DNA of 64,000 bases from Vibrio nereis NBRC 15637 (GCF_001591105.1 NZ_BCUD01000006.1:62001-126000); one strand, 5' to 3'; positions 54,767-64,000 are shown, counted from the stretch's first letter. Translations and numbers: made by a program. Notes: a model not told the origin generated them from the letters alone.

Positions 54767-56134
54767 ATGAATAAAAACGACTATACACCAAGCGAAACAA
54801 ACATATACCCAGAGCTCTCTCTGAATGTCATAACTCGCCAAGAGCATAATATCTCTCGTAAACAAATCAGCGATAATGCATTGAAGGTGCTATACAGACT
54901 TCATGGAGCTGGCTTTGATGCGTATCTAGTGGGTGGCGGAGTACGAGATTTATTACTCAGCCAACACCCTAAAGATTTTGATATTGCGACAAACGCGACC
55001 CCTGAACAGATCCGCCAGCTATTCAAAAACTGTCGCCTAATTGGCCGACGTTTTCGCCTGGCTCATATCATGTTTGGCCGCGATATCATCGAAGTCGCCA
55101 CTTTCCGAGGTCATCACCAGGAACCAAGCAAAAACGTCTCTCAGCAGTCCAAAGAAGGGATGCTGTTGCGTGATAATGTCTATGGCACCATTGATGAAGA
55201 CGCAGAACGTCGTGATTTTACGATTAATGCCATGTATTACAGCATCGCGGATTACTCTATCCATGATTACGCAGGTGGTATTGAAGATCTCGAAGATAAA
55301 CTGGTGCGTTTAATTGGCGACCCAGAAACGCGTTACCGCGAAGATCCGGTGCGAATGCTGCGCGCGATCCGCTTTGCCGTCAAACTCGATTTCGACATTG
55401 AAGAAGATACAGCAGCGCCTATTGAATACATGGCGCCCCTCTTACGAGACATTCCACCAGCGCGTCTCTACGAAGAATCTCTCAAGATGTTGCAATCAGG
55501 TCATGGCCTAGAAACCTATCACCTGATGCGTGAATACAATTTGTTCCAGCAGTTGTTCCCAACCATTGCGGAATACTTCACCGAAGAGTACACATCGAAC
55601 ACTGAGCAAATGCTGGATTTGGTTCTGGACGCAACAGACCAACGTATTGAAGAAGGCAAACGTATCAACCCAGCGTTCATGTTTGCCGCCATGCTTTGGT
55701 ACCCTTTGCAAGAGAAAGCGAAGTGGTTAATGGAGAAGCGTAAACTCTCCCATTACGACGCCATCATGGAAGCGAGCAATATCATTCTTGATGAACAAGT
55801 ACGCTCCATTGCCATTCCTCGTCGCCACACGGCAACTATTCGAGAGATTTGGCAGCTTCAGCTCCGCATGCCGCGTCGCAACGGTAAACGTGCCTTCCGC
55901 TTAATGGAGCTTAATAAGTTCAGAGCAGGCTTTGACTTCTTAGAAATGCGTGGTGAAGTCGAAGGCGGTGAAACAGAACAGCTGGCCAAATGGTGGAATA
56001 CCTTCCAATCGGCAGGTCGTAATATGCGCCAAGCCATGGTTGCTGACATTGATGGATCAACGTCAGGATCGGGCGCACCCAAAAAACGCCGTCGTAAAAA
56101 CTTCCGCAAAAGCAAACCGAAGGCAACCTCATGA
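54767..56134 (+). CDS. pcnB: Poly(A) polymerase I
   Basis: Adds 3' poly(A) tails that promote RNA decay. The 455 residues have the nucleotidyltransferase core VGGGVRDLLL and DFDIATNA (catalytic Asp pair), RRDFTINAM, the RNA-binding helical domains and a basic tail (KKRRRKNFRKSKPK) typical of PcnB rather than CCA-adding enzyme. I used ATG at 54767. E. coli pcnB uses a rare start codon, so the exact N-terminus is less sure. It overlaps folK by four bases. Confidence 0.93.
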   Translation: MNKNDYTPSETNIYPELSLNVITRQEHNISRKQISDNALKVLYRLHGAGFDAYLVGGGVRDLLLSQHPKDFDIATNATPEQIRQLFKNCRLIGRRFRLAHIMFGRDIIEVATFRGHHQEPSKNVSQQSKEGMLLRDNVYGTIDEDAERRDFTINAMYYSIADYSIHDYAGGIEDLEDKLVRLIGDPETRYREDPVRMLRAIRFAVKLDFDIEEDTAAPIEYMAPLLRDIPPARLYEESLKMLQSGHGLETYHLMREYNLFQQLFPTIAEYFTEEYTSNTEQMLDLVLDATDQRIEEGKRINPAFMFAAMLWYPLQEKAKWLMEKRKLSHYDAIMEASNIILDEQVRSIAIPRRHTATIREIWQLQLRMPRRNGKRAFRLMELNKFRAGFDFLEMRGEVEGGETEQLAKWWNTFQSAGRNMRQAMVADIDGSTSGSGAPKKRRRKNFRKSKPKATS

Positions 56135-56616
56135 TCACGGCATTCATTGCGGTAGGAAGTAACCTGTCCGATCCCGTCGGGCAGGCACAAAATGCAATTG
56201 AAGCATTAAAAAGTCTACCTAGCTCAGAGTTCATTCAAAGCTCAATGCTATACAGTAGCACTCCGATGGGGCCACAAGATCAGCCCGATTACATCAACGC
56301 AGTTGTTGAAATAAAAACAAAATTAACGCCACTTGAACTGCTCGATTGCACCCAAGCCATTGAGTTAGAGCAAGGGCGCGTCCGTAAAGAAGAGCGCTGG
56401 GGCCCAAGAACCTTAGATCTTGATATTATTCTTTATGGCAATGAGGTGATTGATTCAGAGCGCTTGGTCGTTCCACATTATGGAATGAAAGAGCGTGAGT
56501 TCGTGCTCTACCCGCTTGCTGAAATCGCACCAAATTTAACCCTCCCATGTGGAAGCAGGCTAGAAGACTTACTAAAAGTCGTAGATAAGAATGGCCTGAA
56601 TATTTGGCAATCATAG
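56131..56616 (+). CDS. folK: 2-amino-4-hydroxy-6-hydroxymethyldihydropteridine pyrophosphokinase
   Basis: Transfers pyrophosphate from ATP to 6-hydroxymethyl-dihydropterin in folate synthesis. The 161 residues have the HPPK core: [11 protein letters not shown], the [11 protein letters not shown] strand, [16 protein letters not shown] and [13 protein letters not shown]. It is coupled to pcnB by an ATGA overlap, as in E. coli. panB follows 23 bases later. Confidence 0.96.
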   Translation: MITAFIAVGSNLSDPVGQAQNAIEALKSLPSSEFIQSSMLYSSTPMGPQDQPDYINAVVEIKTKLTPLELLDCTQAIELEQGRVRKEERWGPRTLDLDIILYGNEVIDSERLVVPHYGMKEREFVLYPLAEIAPNLTLPCGSRLEDLLKVVDKNGLNIWQS

Positions 56617-56639
56617 CCAACTCCTTAAAAGGAAAAATC

Positions 56640-57434
56640 ATGAAAAAAATTACCATCAACGACCTGATGAAATGGAAGCAGGAAGGTCGTAAATTTGCAA
56701 CTTCTACCGCTTATGATGCGAGCTTTGCACAGCTATTTGAAAGCCAAGAAATGCCTGTGCTACTGGTCGGCGACTCCTTAGGAATGGTTCTTCAAGGCAC
56801 GCGCGACACGCTACCTGTCACAGTAGAAGACATCGCTTATCATACTCGCTGTGTACGCGCAGGCAGCCCAAACTGCCTATTAATGGCCGATATGCCATTT
56901 ATGAGCTACGCAACACCTGAGCAAGCTTGTGAAAGCGCTGGGCAGCTAATGCGTGCCGGCGCGAATATGGTAAAAATTGAAGGTGGCGACTGGTTGGTCG
57001 ACACTGTAAAAATGCTGACAGAACGTGCTGTCCCTGTCTGTGCACACCTAGGTTTAACGCCTCAGTCGGTAAACATTTTTGGTGGATTTAAAGTACAGGG
57101 CCGCGAGCAAGAAAAAGCAGACCGCATGGTAAGCGATGCACTGGCTCTACAAAAAGCTGGCGCGCAGATCATTTTGCTAGAGTGTGTACCACAAGAGCTT
57201 GCAGAACGTATTACCGAAGTGTGTGATGTCCCTGTGATCGGCATTGGTGCTGGCAACGTAACCGATGGTCAAATTCTGGTTATGCACGACATGTTTGGCA
57301 TTTCAGCCAACTATATGCCTAAGTTCTCAAAAGACTTTTTAGCAGAAACAGGTGATATGCGTAAGGCAGTCGCTAAATACAAATCGGATGTCGAAAGCGG
57401 CGCTTTCCCAGACGAATCTCATACGATTGCCTAA
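56640..57434 (+). CDS. panB: 3-methyl-2-oxobutanoate hydroxymethyltransferase
   Basis: First committed step of pantothenate synthesis, forming ketopantoate. The 264 residues have the KPHMT core: [35 protein letters not shown] and [10 protein letters not shown]. The ATG at 56640 has AAAAGGAAA before it and the family start [13 protein letters not shown]; an open extension overlapping folK is not supported. Forms panBC with the next gene. Confidence 0.96.
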   Translation: MKKITINDLMKWKQEGRKFATSTAYDASFAQLFESQEMPVLLVGDSLGMVLQGTRDTLPVTVEDIAYHTRCVRAGSPNCLLMADMPFMSYATPEQACESAGQLMRAGANMVKIEGGDWLVDTVKMLTERAVPVCAHLGLTPQSVNIFGGFKVQGREQEKADRMVSDALALQKAGAQIILLECVPQELAERITEVCDVPVIGIGAGNVTDGQILVMHDMFGISANYMPKFSKDFLAETGDMRKAVAKYKSDVESGAFPDESHTIA

Positions 57435-57447
57435 GGATACAATTATC

Positions 57448-58350
57448 ATGCAGACTTTTACTGAAATTTCGGCTCTACGCGAGCAGATCAAACAGTACAA
57501 GCGTGAAGGCCGCAAAGTTGCTTTTGTTCCGACAATGGGCAACCTACACGAAGGTCACTTAACGCTGGTTCGTAAAGCTCGTGAGCATGCCGACATTGTC
57601 GTGGTAAGCATTTTCGTCAACCCAATGCAATTTGATCGCGCTGATGATCTCAATAACTATCCGCGTACATTGGAAGACGATCTGGCCAAACTAAGCAATG
57701 AAGGCGTTGAGCTCGTCTTCACGCCAACCCCAGACATCATCTACCCAGAAGGTTTAGATAAACAAACCTCTGTTGAAGTGCCGGGGCTGTCTACTATTTT
57801 GGAAGGCGCTTCTCGTCCGGGTCACTTCCGTGGTGTTTCGACGATTGTCACCAAGCTATTCAATATTGTTCAGCCAGATATCGCTTGCTTTGGTGAGAAA
57901 GACTTCCAACAGTTGGCTGTTATCCGCAAGATGACCGAAGATCTCGCGATGGACATCGAAATCATTGGCGTTCCGACCGTGCGTGAAATGGACGGATTAG
58001 CCATGAGCTCTCGCAATGGCTTGCTGACTCTCGATCAGCGTCAACGCGCGCCAGTACTGGCTCGCACCATGCGCTGGATCAGCAGTGCGATCCGTGGTGG
58101 GCGCGATGATTATGCCTCGATTATTGAAGATGCCAGCGATCAACTGCGCGCGGCAGGCCTTCACCCAGATGAAATATTCATTCGTGATGCCCGCACGCTA
58201 CAGCCGATTGGTGCAGAAAGCACTCAAGCCGTGATTCTGATGTCTGCATTCTTGGGTAAAGCGCGCTTGATCGATAACCAAGTTGTCGACATGATTGTTG
58301 AAACTAAAGAGAGTGATGACTCTGAGCCATCTTCTGAAGAAGACGCTTAA
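57448..58350 (+). CDS. panC: Pantothenate synthetase
   Basis: Joins pantoate and beta-alanine using ATP. The 300 residues have the HIGH motif HEGHLTLV in [28 protein letters not shown] and the KMSKS-like SSRNGLL. The ATG at 57448 lies 13 bases after panB. The acidic C-terminal tail ([13 protein letters not shown]) is longer than in E. coli PanC. No panD follows here; yadGH lies convergently downstream. Confidence 0.96.
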   Translation: MQTFTEISALREQIKQYKREGRKVAFVPTMGNLHEGHLTLVRKAREHADIVVVSIFVNPMQFDRADDLNNYPRTLEDDLAKLSNEGVELVFTPTPDIIYPEGLDKQTSVEVPGLSTILEGASRPGHFRGVSTIVTKLFNIVQPDIACFGEKDFQQLAVIRKMTEDLAMDIEIIGVPTVREMDGLAMSSRNGLLTLDQRQRAPVLARTMRWISSAIRGGRDDYASIIEDASDQLRAAGLHPDEIFIRDARTLQPIGAESTQAVILMSAFLGKARLIDNQVVDMIVETKESDDSEPSSEEDA

Positions 58351-58361
58351 TCACATAAAAA

Positions 58362-58393
58362 TTAAAGGGTTGGCAACTGCCAACCCTTTTTTT
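58362..58393. terminator. Bidirectional terminator between panC and yadH
   Basis: AAAGGGTTGGC / GCCAACCCTTT with an AACT loop and a run of seven T on the plus side, between convergent genes. Confidence 0.9.
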
Positions 58394-58404
58394 ATACCTA
58401 TTGA

Positions 58405-59175
58405 TTAAGAGCGTAAACCGATACCACGTGTCACCAAGTAGTGAGCTAGCGAGTACAGTGCAATCACAAAGATCCCTAGCACCCCAAATGAGGTCACGAT
58501 CCCCACATCTGAGACTCCCAAAAAGCCATATCTGAACGCGTTGACCATGTAGACAATTGGGTTAATCTTAGACACACCTTGCCAAAACTCTGGCAGCAAA
58601 CTGATCGAGTAAAATACCCCACCCAAATACGTCAGGGGCGTTAACACAAACGTTGGGATGATTGAAATATCATCGAACGTCTTGGCATAAACCGCGTTAA
58701 TCAGGCCGCCTAGCGCGAACACCACTGAAGTCATGAAGACTGTCGCGACGATAATGCCCCAATGCTCGACTTGCAGATCAACAAACAACAGCGACACACA
58801 CGTAACAATCGCGCCAACCAGTAAGCCTCGTGTCACGCCACCCATCACATAACCCGCGATGATCACGTAGTTAGGCACTGGCGCAACCAGTAACTCTTCG
58901 ATGTTTTTTTGTAGTTTTGCACTGAAAAAGGAGGAAGCGACGTTCGAGTACGAGTTGGTGATCACAGACATCATAATCAGGCCAGGAACTATGTACTCCA
59001 TGTAGCTAAAGCCGTTCATCTCACCGATTCTTGAACCAATCAAGTTACCAAAAATGATGAAGTACAGTGTCATTGTGATCGCTGGGGGAACTAGAGTTTG
59101 CACCCAAATACGAGTAAAACGCGTGATCTCTTTACCCAGTAAACTGCGAAATGCAGTCCAGTAAATACGGTACAT
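58405..59175 (-). CDS. yadH: ABC-2 type transporter permease YadH
   Basis: Inner-membrane subunit of an ABC-2 exporter of unknown substrate. The 256 residues have six membrane segments and the ABC-2 signature region (about 105-190). Its ATG abuts the yadG stop directly (TAAATG). The yadGH pair lies close to the pan genes and can-hpt in E. coli as well. Confidence 0.92.
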   Translation of the reverse strand: MYRIYWTAFRSLLGKEITRFTRIWVQTLVPPAITMTLYFIIFGNLIGSRIGEMNGFSYMEYIVPGLIMMSVITNSYSNVASSFFSAKLQKNIEELLVAPVPNYVIIAGYVMGGVTRGLLVGAIVTCVSLLFVDLQVEHWGIIVATVFMTSVVFALGGLINAVYAKTFDDISIIPTFVLTPLTYLGGVFYSISLLPEFWQGVSKINPIVYMVNAFRYGFLGVSDVGIVTSFGVLGIFVIALYSLAHYLVTRGIGLRS

Positions 59176-60090
59176 TTACTTGCTCTCCTCTCTAACAATA
59201 CTGACAAACAGTTCTTCTAAGCGGTTCGCTTTGTTTCTCATCGAGAGAACTTTGATCCCCTGCTCACTTAACTGACCAAAAATACCATTCAAACCTTGGG
59301 TTTTCTCTATCTCAATTTCTAACGAACCGGACTCAATACGTTGGTTCACCACCCCTTCTAAAACAGGCTCTTGAGTACCCTCTTCTAAATCCAGAATGAA
59401 TGTTTCTACTTGCAACTTACCCAGCAAGCTTTTCATTGTCGTATTCTCAATCAGCTCACCTTTATTGATGATGCCGATATTACGACACAACATTTCAGCT
59501 TCTTCGAGATAGTGCGTAGTGAGGATGATGGTAATCCCCTGCTGGTTGATCTTTTTAAGGAACTGCCACATCGAACGGCGCAACTCGATATCGACCCCCG
59601 CGGTTGGCTCATCCAAAATCAGAAGCTTAGGCTCGTGCATTAAAGCGCGAGCAATCATCAAGCGACGCTTCATACCACCCGATAAGTTTCGCGAACGTTC
59701 GTTGCGCTTTTCCCACAGATCGAGTTGAGTTAGGTATTTTTCAGCTCTCTGCTTCGCGACAGATTTTGGTACTCCGTAATAGCCCGCTTGCTGAAGAACG
59801 ATCTGTTCAACCGTTTCGAATTGGTTGAAGTTAAACTCTTGTGGCACCAAACCAAGGTTTTGCTTCGCTAACTCCAACTCGTTATCAATGTCGTGACCAA
59901 ATACCGTCACTTTGCCCGAGGTTTTGTTCACTAACGAGGAAATGATCCCGATCGTGGTCGACTTTCCCGCTCCATTTGGACCTAACAGAGCATAAAAGTC
60001 CCCTTTTTCAACTTTTAAGCTCACTCCTTTTAAAGCTTCGAAGCCACCTGCATACGTTTTACGTAGCTGTTCAATCTCTAAAGCGTACAT
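59176..60090 (-). CDS. yadG: ABC transporter ATPase YadG
   Basis: Nucleotide-binding partner of YadH. The 304 residues have Walker A GPNGAGKST (about 37-45), the signature LSGGMKRR, Walker B LLILDEPTAGVD, and a C-terminal domain of about 90 residues typical of ABC-2 exporters. Substrate unknown. Confidence 0.92.
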   Translation of the reverse strand: MYALEIEQLRKTYAGGFEALKGVSLKVEKGDFYALLGPNGAGKSTTIGIISSLVNKTSGKVTVFGHDIDNELELAKQNLGLVPQEFNFNQFETVEQIVLQQAGYYGVPKSVAKQRAEKYLTQLDLWEKRNERSRNLSGGMKRRLMIARALMHEPKLLILDEPTAGVDIELRRSMWQFLKKINQQGITIILTTHYLEEAEMLCRNIGIINKGELIENTTMKSLLGKLQVETFILDLEEGTQEPVLEGVVNQRIESGSLEIEIEKTQGLNGIFGQLSEQGIKVLSMRNKANRLEELFVSIVREESK

Positions 60091-60231
60091 ACTTTCTATT
60101 TGCCGTTATGGGTCGTGAATGGAAATTAGTCTATCGTTGCGTACGGTTGATTACAATTAAACCTTTCTATTTTTTTAGAAATATTGATATTTAAAATAAA
60201 AACGCCGATTCTCAAACCTTTTGGGCATAGA

Positions 60232-60261
60232 TGAAAAACGCCCCAGCAGGGCTGAGGCGTT
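60232..60261 (-). terminator. Rho-independent terminator of the SulP gene
   Basis: On the minus strand AACGCC-T-CAGC / GCTG-G-GGCGTT with a CCT loop, followed by TTTTT. Confidence 0.88.
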
Positions 60262-60284
60262 CGAGAGAGTGGAGTTAGAAGAGG

Positions 60285-61955
60285 TTAAACCGCGTTAAGT
60301 TGATGTTCATCGCTATCCATGTGCTTAATCGCCGCTTTGAGAGCTTCGTATCTAAACTTAAACATCTTGTCGTCAGGGACTAAGTCGACGACATGGAATT
60401 TTTCTAGCTGCTGGCGGGTGTTTTCATTCGGACACAGCAAGTACACCTGGCATTGGGCGTCGAGCGCATCTTTAATCGCGTTTTCTAACGCTAAGCCTAC
60501 TGTCACATCGATCATTGGCACGTCGGTTAAGTCGAGGATCATCACTTCATAATCGGAAATACTGGTGTGCTGACGCGAGATCGCCTTAGAAACACTAAAA
60601 ATCATCGGCCCAGACAAATAGAAGAACAGCACCTTGCTTTTTGCTCTGTCGAGTAACGCCCTTTCACTGTCGGTAAGCGGCACATCATCATCGTCGGCGT
60701 CACTGATTGCTTTAACTTGGCGCGCTTGTTCACGGCTCAAACGCTCAATCACGAGCACATTCGAGATAAAGACACCTAAGCCAACCGCCACGATTAGATC
60801 CACAAATACGGTCAGTAGCATAACACCATACATGATCACCATGCCCTGCACGCTGACCTTGTGCGCACGTTGGATAAAACTCCAGTCAAGAATGTTAAAA
60901 CCAACATAGACAGCAATACCTGCCAATACGGCCATCGGGATCGGTTCGGTCAAACCACCCGCAACCAAAACAACCAATGCCAGCATCAGTGCCCGAACGA
61001 CACCAGAGAGCGGAGAACGTGCGCCAACTTGAATGTTTGTTACGGTGCCCATCGTCGCACCAGCCCCAGGCAACGCACCAAACAGGCCTGAAAGCATATT
61101 TGCCAAGCCTTGACCACGCAGTTCTTTATCCGAATCGTGCTCTTTTCGCGTCAGCGAGTCACCGATTACCGCCGTCAACAGTGTATCGATGCAACCTAAT
61201 GTTCCGAGTACCAGTGCATCGATCACCATCTCAGTAAACATTTCGGCATTAATATGAGGAACGACCAAAGACGGTAAACCAGCAGGAATCTCACCAATAC
61301 GACGAATCGACTCCATATCGAAGACGATCACCGAAAGCAACGTGACCGCGACTAAAGCCACTAGTTGGGCAGGCACATACTTACGGTACTTTTTCGGGAA
61401 CAGAAATAAAATTCCGAGTGTGAGCAAGCCTAAGAAAAGCTCGCTAAATTTCATATTAGCGACGGTGTCTGGCAACGCAGTTAATGTTCCCGCGACCCCA
61501 CCAGATGGAGCGGCATGACCCAACAAAGGCGAGAGCTGTAAAATGATAAGGATCACGCCAATTCCCGACATAAAGCCGGAGATCACACTATAAGGCATCA
61601 ATGTGACGTATTTTCCGAGCTTAAGCGTACCTAATAATATTTGAAAGGCACCCGCCATCATCACCACGGTAAAGGTCATGGCCATCCCTGACTCTGGGTA
61701 CTTGGCCATCATACTGGTGAGTACCGCGGTCATAATTACCGTCATTGGGCCAGTAGGTTCGGAAATTAGCGTATTGGAACCGCCAAATAGTGAAGCAAAA
61801 AAGCCCACCATAATCGCGCCCCATAAACCGGCTTCAGCCCCAGCTCCGGAAGCAACACCAAATGCTAAGGCCAAAGGCAGCGAGATTATCGCTGTGGTGA
61901 CACCACCAAATAAATCTCCTTTGAGATTGATATCTTCAAAACGGCTTCTGAACAC
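60285..61955 (-). CDS. SulP/SLC26-family anion transporter with STAS domain
   Basis: Membrane transporter of sulfate, bicarbonate, dicarboxylates or similar anions. The 556 residues have an N-terminal transport domain (about 1-420) with SulP blocks such as GGVTTAIISLPLALAFGVASG and ISEPTGPMTVIMTAV. A cytoplasmic STAS domain follows (about 440-545, YEVMILDLTDVPMIDVTVGLALENA). Divergent placement next to carbonic anhydrase suggests bicarbonate as substrate; that is inference. Confidence 0.92.
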   Translation of the reverse strand: MFRSRFEDINLKGDLFGGVTTAIISLPLALAFGVASGAGAEAGLWGAIMVGFFASLFGGSNTLISEPTGPMTVIMTAVLTSMMAKYPESGMAMTFTVVMMAGAFQILLGTLKLGKYVTLMPYSVISGFMSGIGVILIILQLSPLLGHAAPSGGVAGTLTALPDTVANMKFSELFLGLLTLGILFLFPKKYRKYVPAQLVALVAVTLLSVIVFDMESIRRIGEIPAGLPSLVVPHINAEMFTEMVIDALVLGTLGCIDTLLTAVIGDSLTRKEHDSDKELRGQGLANMLSGLFGALPGAGATMGTVTNIQVGARSPLSGVVRALMLALVVLVAGGLTEPIPMAVLAGIAVYVGFNILDWSFIQRAHKVSVQGMVIMYGVMLLTVFVDLIVAVGLGVFISNVLVIERLSREQARQVKAISDADDDDVPLTDSERALLDRAKSKVLFFYLSGPMIFSVSKAISRQHTSISDYEVMILDLTDVPMIDVTVGLALENAIKDALDAQCQVYLLCPNENTRQQLEKFHVVDLVPDDKMFKFRYEALKAAIKHMDSDEHQLNAV

Positions 61956-62078
61956 AACTCAACTCCACGTTAAAACTTACCGAATTAAACAAAATATGCG
62001 CACATCTGCATCGAAATACAGAGATAAACCTAGTTTTAACAATTATAACCCAAGCGAGATAAGTATTAACCAGCCTCC

Positions 62079-62097
62079 TTGTTATGCGTTATAACAA
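62079..62097. promoter_or_regulatory. Dyad in the sulP-can divergent region
   Basis: TTGTTAT-GCGTT-ATAACAA is a perfect seven-bp inverted repeat in the 281-base region between two divergent genes. A related word, AACAATTA, occurs nearby at about 62037 and 62093. Possible binding site for a shared regulator. Confidence 0.4.
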
Positions 62098-62236
62098 TTA
62101 ATTAGGATAGCCACTAAGTTTATGTTTTTTGACGCTCAAAGACGTCAGATGAGTGCCTTTTAACATACTTTTTACGGGAAGGAATTTGTAACATTGTGTA
62201 TAGTGATGAAAGTATTTTTTAAGGACTATTAATAAA

Positions 62237-62905
62237 ATGCCAGAAATCAAACAGCTATTTGAAAACAATTCGAAATGGTCTGAATCAATCAAAGCTGAAC
62301 GACCTGAGTACTTTTCTAAGTTAGAAGCAGGTCAAAACCCGGGCTTCCTATGGATTGGATGTTCAGATAGCCGAGTTCCTGCAGAGCGCCTAACAGGCCT
62401 TTACTCGGGCGAACTGTTTGTTCACCGCAATGTGGCAAACCAAGTCATTCACACGGATCTAAACTGCTTATCGGTTGTCCAATACGCCGTCGATGTTCTT
62501 AAAGTTAAGCACATCATTGTCTGTGGCCACTACGGCTGTGGTGGGGTGAATGCGGCGATTGATAATCCACAACTTGGCTTAATCAATAACTGGCTTTTAC
62601 ATATTCGTGATCTGTACTTTAAGCACCGTGAATATTTAGATGCCATGCAGCCCGCGGATCGCGCCGATAAGCTTGGTGAAATTAACGTTGCAGAGCAGGT
62701 CTACAACCTTGGTAATTCCACCATTATGCAGAATGCGTGGGAACGAGGACAAGATGTGGAGATCCACGGCGTCGTATACGGCATTGGCGATGGTAAGTTG
62801 GAGTATTTAGGTGTGCGCTCTCACTCGCGTGAAAGTGTTGATGCCTCTTACCAAAAAGCAATGGAAGAAATCCTTAACCCATCGCACAAGCTGCTTTGTC
62901 GTTAA
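62237..62905 (+). CDS. can: Beta-carbonic anhydrase
   Basis: Interconverts CO2 and bicarbonate with a zinc centre. The 222 residues show the beta-class ligands C42, D44 (in CSDSR), H98 and C101 (in CGHYGCGG), as in E. coli Can. It is divergent from the SulP gene and convergent with hpt, the same neighbour as in E. coli. Confidence 0.97.
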   Translation: MPEIKQLFENNSKWSESIKAERPEYFSKLEAGQNPGFLWIGCSDSRVPAERLTGLYSGELFVHRNVANQVIHTDLNCLSVVQYAVDVLKVKHIIVCGHYGCGGVNAAIDNPQLGLINNWLLHIRDLYFKHREYLDAMQPADRADKLGEINVAEQVYNLGNSTIMQNAWERGQDVEIHGVVYGIGDGKLEYLGVRSHSRESVDASYQKAMEEILNPSHKLLCR

Positions 62906-62929
62906 TCCTTAGCGGTCATCCATGATATT

Positions 62930-62963
62930 AAAAAAGCGCCCACTCGAAAATGGGCGCTTTTTT
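62930..62963. terminator. Bidirectional terminator between can and hpt
   Basis: Thirteen-bp stem AAAAAAGCGCCCA / TGGGCGCTTTTTT with an eight-base loop between convergent genes. Confidence 0.92.
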
Positions 62964-63022
62964 GTATCTGTAGGCCACGTTCAGACCCGTCATTGCTCTG
63001 AACGTGTTTCAAGCAATAAAGC

Positions 63023-63553
63023 TTATTCCTGTGGGACCACTTTACCGATAAATGGTAGGTGACGGTACTTCTGAGCGTAGTCGATACCGACGCCAACAAC
63101 AAACTCATCTGGAATCGCAAAACCGATCCAATCGACAGGTACTTCAACTTCACGGCGCGAAGGCTTATCGAGCAGAGTACAAATCGCGATAGATTTAGGC
63201 TCACGAAGCGACAGGATTTCGCGAATCTTGTTCAGCGTATTACCTGTATCAATAATGTCTTCAACGAGAAGTACGTCCTTACCTTTGATGTCATCATCCA
63301 AATCTTTAAGGATGCGCACATCACGAGAACTCTCCATTGTATTGCCGTAGCTAGAAGCCGTCATGAAATCCACTTGGTGAGTCAGTTCAATATTACGTGC
63401 TAAGTCTGCCATAAAAACAAATGAGCCACGCAGTAGTCCAACCAGAACCAGATCTTCGCTGCCTTCATAGTGGGCGGTGATTTGTTTCCCAAGTTCACGT
63501 ACGCGTTCCTGAACCTCTTGCTCAGAAATCATTACTTCTATTGTATGTTTCAT
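63023..63553 (-). CDS. hpt: Hypoxanthine phosphoribosyltransferase
   Basis: Salvages hypoxanthine (and guanine) to nucleotide using PRPP. The 176 residues have the PRPP-binding motif [11 protein letters not shown], the flexible-loop region around [13 protein letters not shown] and the C-terminal [20 protein letters not shown]. It is divergent from the quorum-sensing regulator, the standard hpt-luxR/hapR arrangement of vibrios. Confidence 0.96.
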   Translation of the reverse strand: MKHTIEVMISEQEVQERVRELGKQITAHYEGSEDLVLVGLLRGSFVFMADLARNIELTHQVDFMTASSYGNTMESSRDVRILKDLDDDIKGKDVLLVEDIIDTGNTLNKIREILSLREPKSIAICTLLDKPSRREVEVPVDWIGFAIPDEFVVGVGIDYAQKYRHLPFIGKVVPQE

Positions 63554-63748
63554 ACTAATCTCGTTTGTCGCGTTTCCTAGTACCTGTCAACCATGTAGAT
63601 ACTAGCTGATGATGTTGAGCGCGTAGTGTACCACTGCTAAAGAATAAGGAAAAAGTCTCATGCATCAGAAATAACACAACGGATGAACAACGCGGATGAG
63701 ATTGAATACGTATATTAACAATTATGGTTATAAAATAACCTCAAAACG

Positions 63749-63777
63749 TTGACCTTATGCATATGCACCATTACACT
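63749..63777 (+). promoter_or_regulatory. Sigma-70 promoter of the LuxR/OpaR-type gene
   Basis: TTGACC (63749-63754), a 17-base spacer and TACACT (63772-63777) form a good -35/-10 pair. Transcription would start near 63784, leaving a leader of about 70 bases. Confidence 0.65.
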
Positions 63778-63812
63778 CATAAGGCTGTATAAAAATTACA
63801 AAATACTAAATA

Positions 63813-63845
63813 GGGCAATGCCCAACCAACTCATTTGGCAAGGAT
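63813..63845 (+). promoter_or_regulatory. Leader hairpin and Qrr-type sRNA pairing site before the quorum-sensing regulator
   Basis: GGGC-AAT-GCCC (63813-63823) is a small hairpin. TCATTTGGCAAGG (63831-63843) resembles the complement of the conserved Qrr sRNA core that pairs with luxR/hapR leaders, as I remember it, and it covers the AAGGA ribosome binding site (63840-63844). Qrr binding there would block translation at low cell density. Confidence 0.55.
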
Positions 63846-63852
63846 ATTGATA

Positions 63853-64000
63853 ATGGACTCTATAGCTAAAAGGCCACGTACGCGCCTATCTCCACAAAAG
63901 AGAAAGCAACAACTGATGGAAATTTCATTAGAGGTGTTTGCTCGACGAGGTATTGGCCGTGGCGGCCATGCGGATATTGCTGAAATTGCTCAAGTTTCAG
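63853..64000 (+). CDS. LuxR/OpaR/SmcR/HapR-type quorum-sensing master regulator (5' part, runs off the right edge)
   Basis: TetR-family DNA-binding regulator that controls the high-cell-density programme in vibrios. Only 49 codons are visible. They read MDSIAKRPRTRLSPQKRKQQ followed by the TetR helix-turn-helix start (LEVFARRGIGRGGHADIAEIAQVS), which is distinctive for this family. Residue 25 is Ser where several LuxR/OpaR/SmcR sequences I recall have Ala. The species-specific gene name cannot be fixed from this fragment. Confidence 0.95.
   Translation, partial: MDSIAKRPRTRLSPQKRKQQLMEISLEVFARRGIGRGGHADIAEIAQVS

Noticed and set aside
61678-62094. 138-codon plus-strand frame overlapping the 5' end of the SulP gene
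   Set aside because: Mostly antisense to SulP membrane segments; the tail in the intergenic region has no coding character.
63690-63748. LuxR-type autorepression box upstream of the quorum-sensing gene
   Set aside because: A TTAACAATTATGGTTATAAAATAA stretch was considered, but it fits the LuxR palindrome poorly, so I did not annotate a site.

Overview
The window is ordinary core chromosome of a Vibrio, most likely the larger chromosome of a Harveyi-clade species (V. parahaemolyticus / V. alginolyticus / V. harveyi type). The evidence is an OmpU porin between greA and dacB, a complete ChiS-controlled chitin-oligosaccharide cluster, and at the right edge the first 49 codons of a LuxR/OpaR/SmcR/HapR-type quorum-sensing regulator next to hpt. 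The species call rests on remembered protein sequences and gene order. I see no tRNA, rRNA, CRISPR array, insertion sequence, integrase or prophage.

Layout. 1-8.4 kb: housekeeping and envelope genes (ftsH 5' part, rlmE, yhbY, greA, ompU, dacB, tyrS, an M23 endopeptidase). 8.4-12.6 kb: a two-gene RND efflux operon. 12.8-17.1 kb: erpA, hemL, a 39-residue Cys-rich membrane microprotein, an AI-2E/PerM-family permease and rsmC. 17.4-35.9 kb: chiS, then a ten-gene run for chitin oligosaccharides (binding protein, two permeases, two ATPases, GH9, glucosamine kinase, GH20, chitobiose phosphorylase, phosphohexomutase). 36-44.9 kb, minus strand: the fbpABC ferric-iron transporter, glnK-amtB, yacL and acnB. 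45.2-52.4 kb, minus strand: a patatin/POTRA/barrel protein, mrcB and hrpB. 52.4-58.4 kb, plus strand: sfsA, dksA, gluQRS, pcnB, folK, panB, panC. 58.4-64 kb: yadH-yadG, a SulP transporter divergent from beta-carbonic anhydrase (can), hpt and the start of the quorum-sensing regulator.

How the chitin genes fit together. The periplasmic binding protein captures (GlcNAc)n and, by the published V. cholerae model, also signals to ChiS. The ABC transporter imports the sugars. Inside, ChbP phosphorolyses chitobiose to GlcNAc-1-P plus GlcNAc, GH20 hydrolyses (GlcNAc)n, and the mutase probably converts GlcNAc-1-P to GlcNAc-6-P. The GH9 enzyme with the glucosamine kinase looks like a parallel route for deacetylated (GlcN)n. 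The 719-base region before the binding-protein gene is the richest non-coding part of the window. It holds a CRP-like site, a SlmA-like palindrome, 9-bp-phased TTRACG repeats and two interlocked inverted repeats in the presumed leader.

Other regulatory sequence worth reading: a Fur box and an intercistronic attenuator in fbpABC, a near-consensus sigma-54 promoter before glnK, a 14-bp direct repeat upstream of ompU, and a sigma-70 promoter with a Qrr-like pairing site over the ribosome binding site of the quorum-sensing regulator. I found no clearly undescribed system. The best candidates for something new are the interlocked leader repeats, the TTRACG array and the microprotein.
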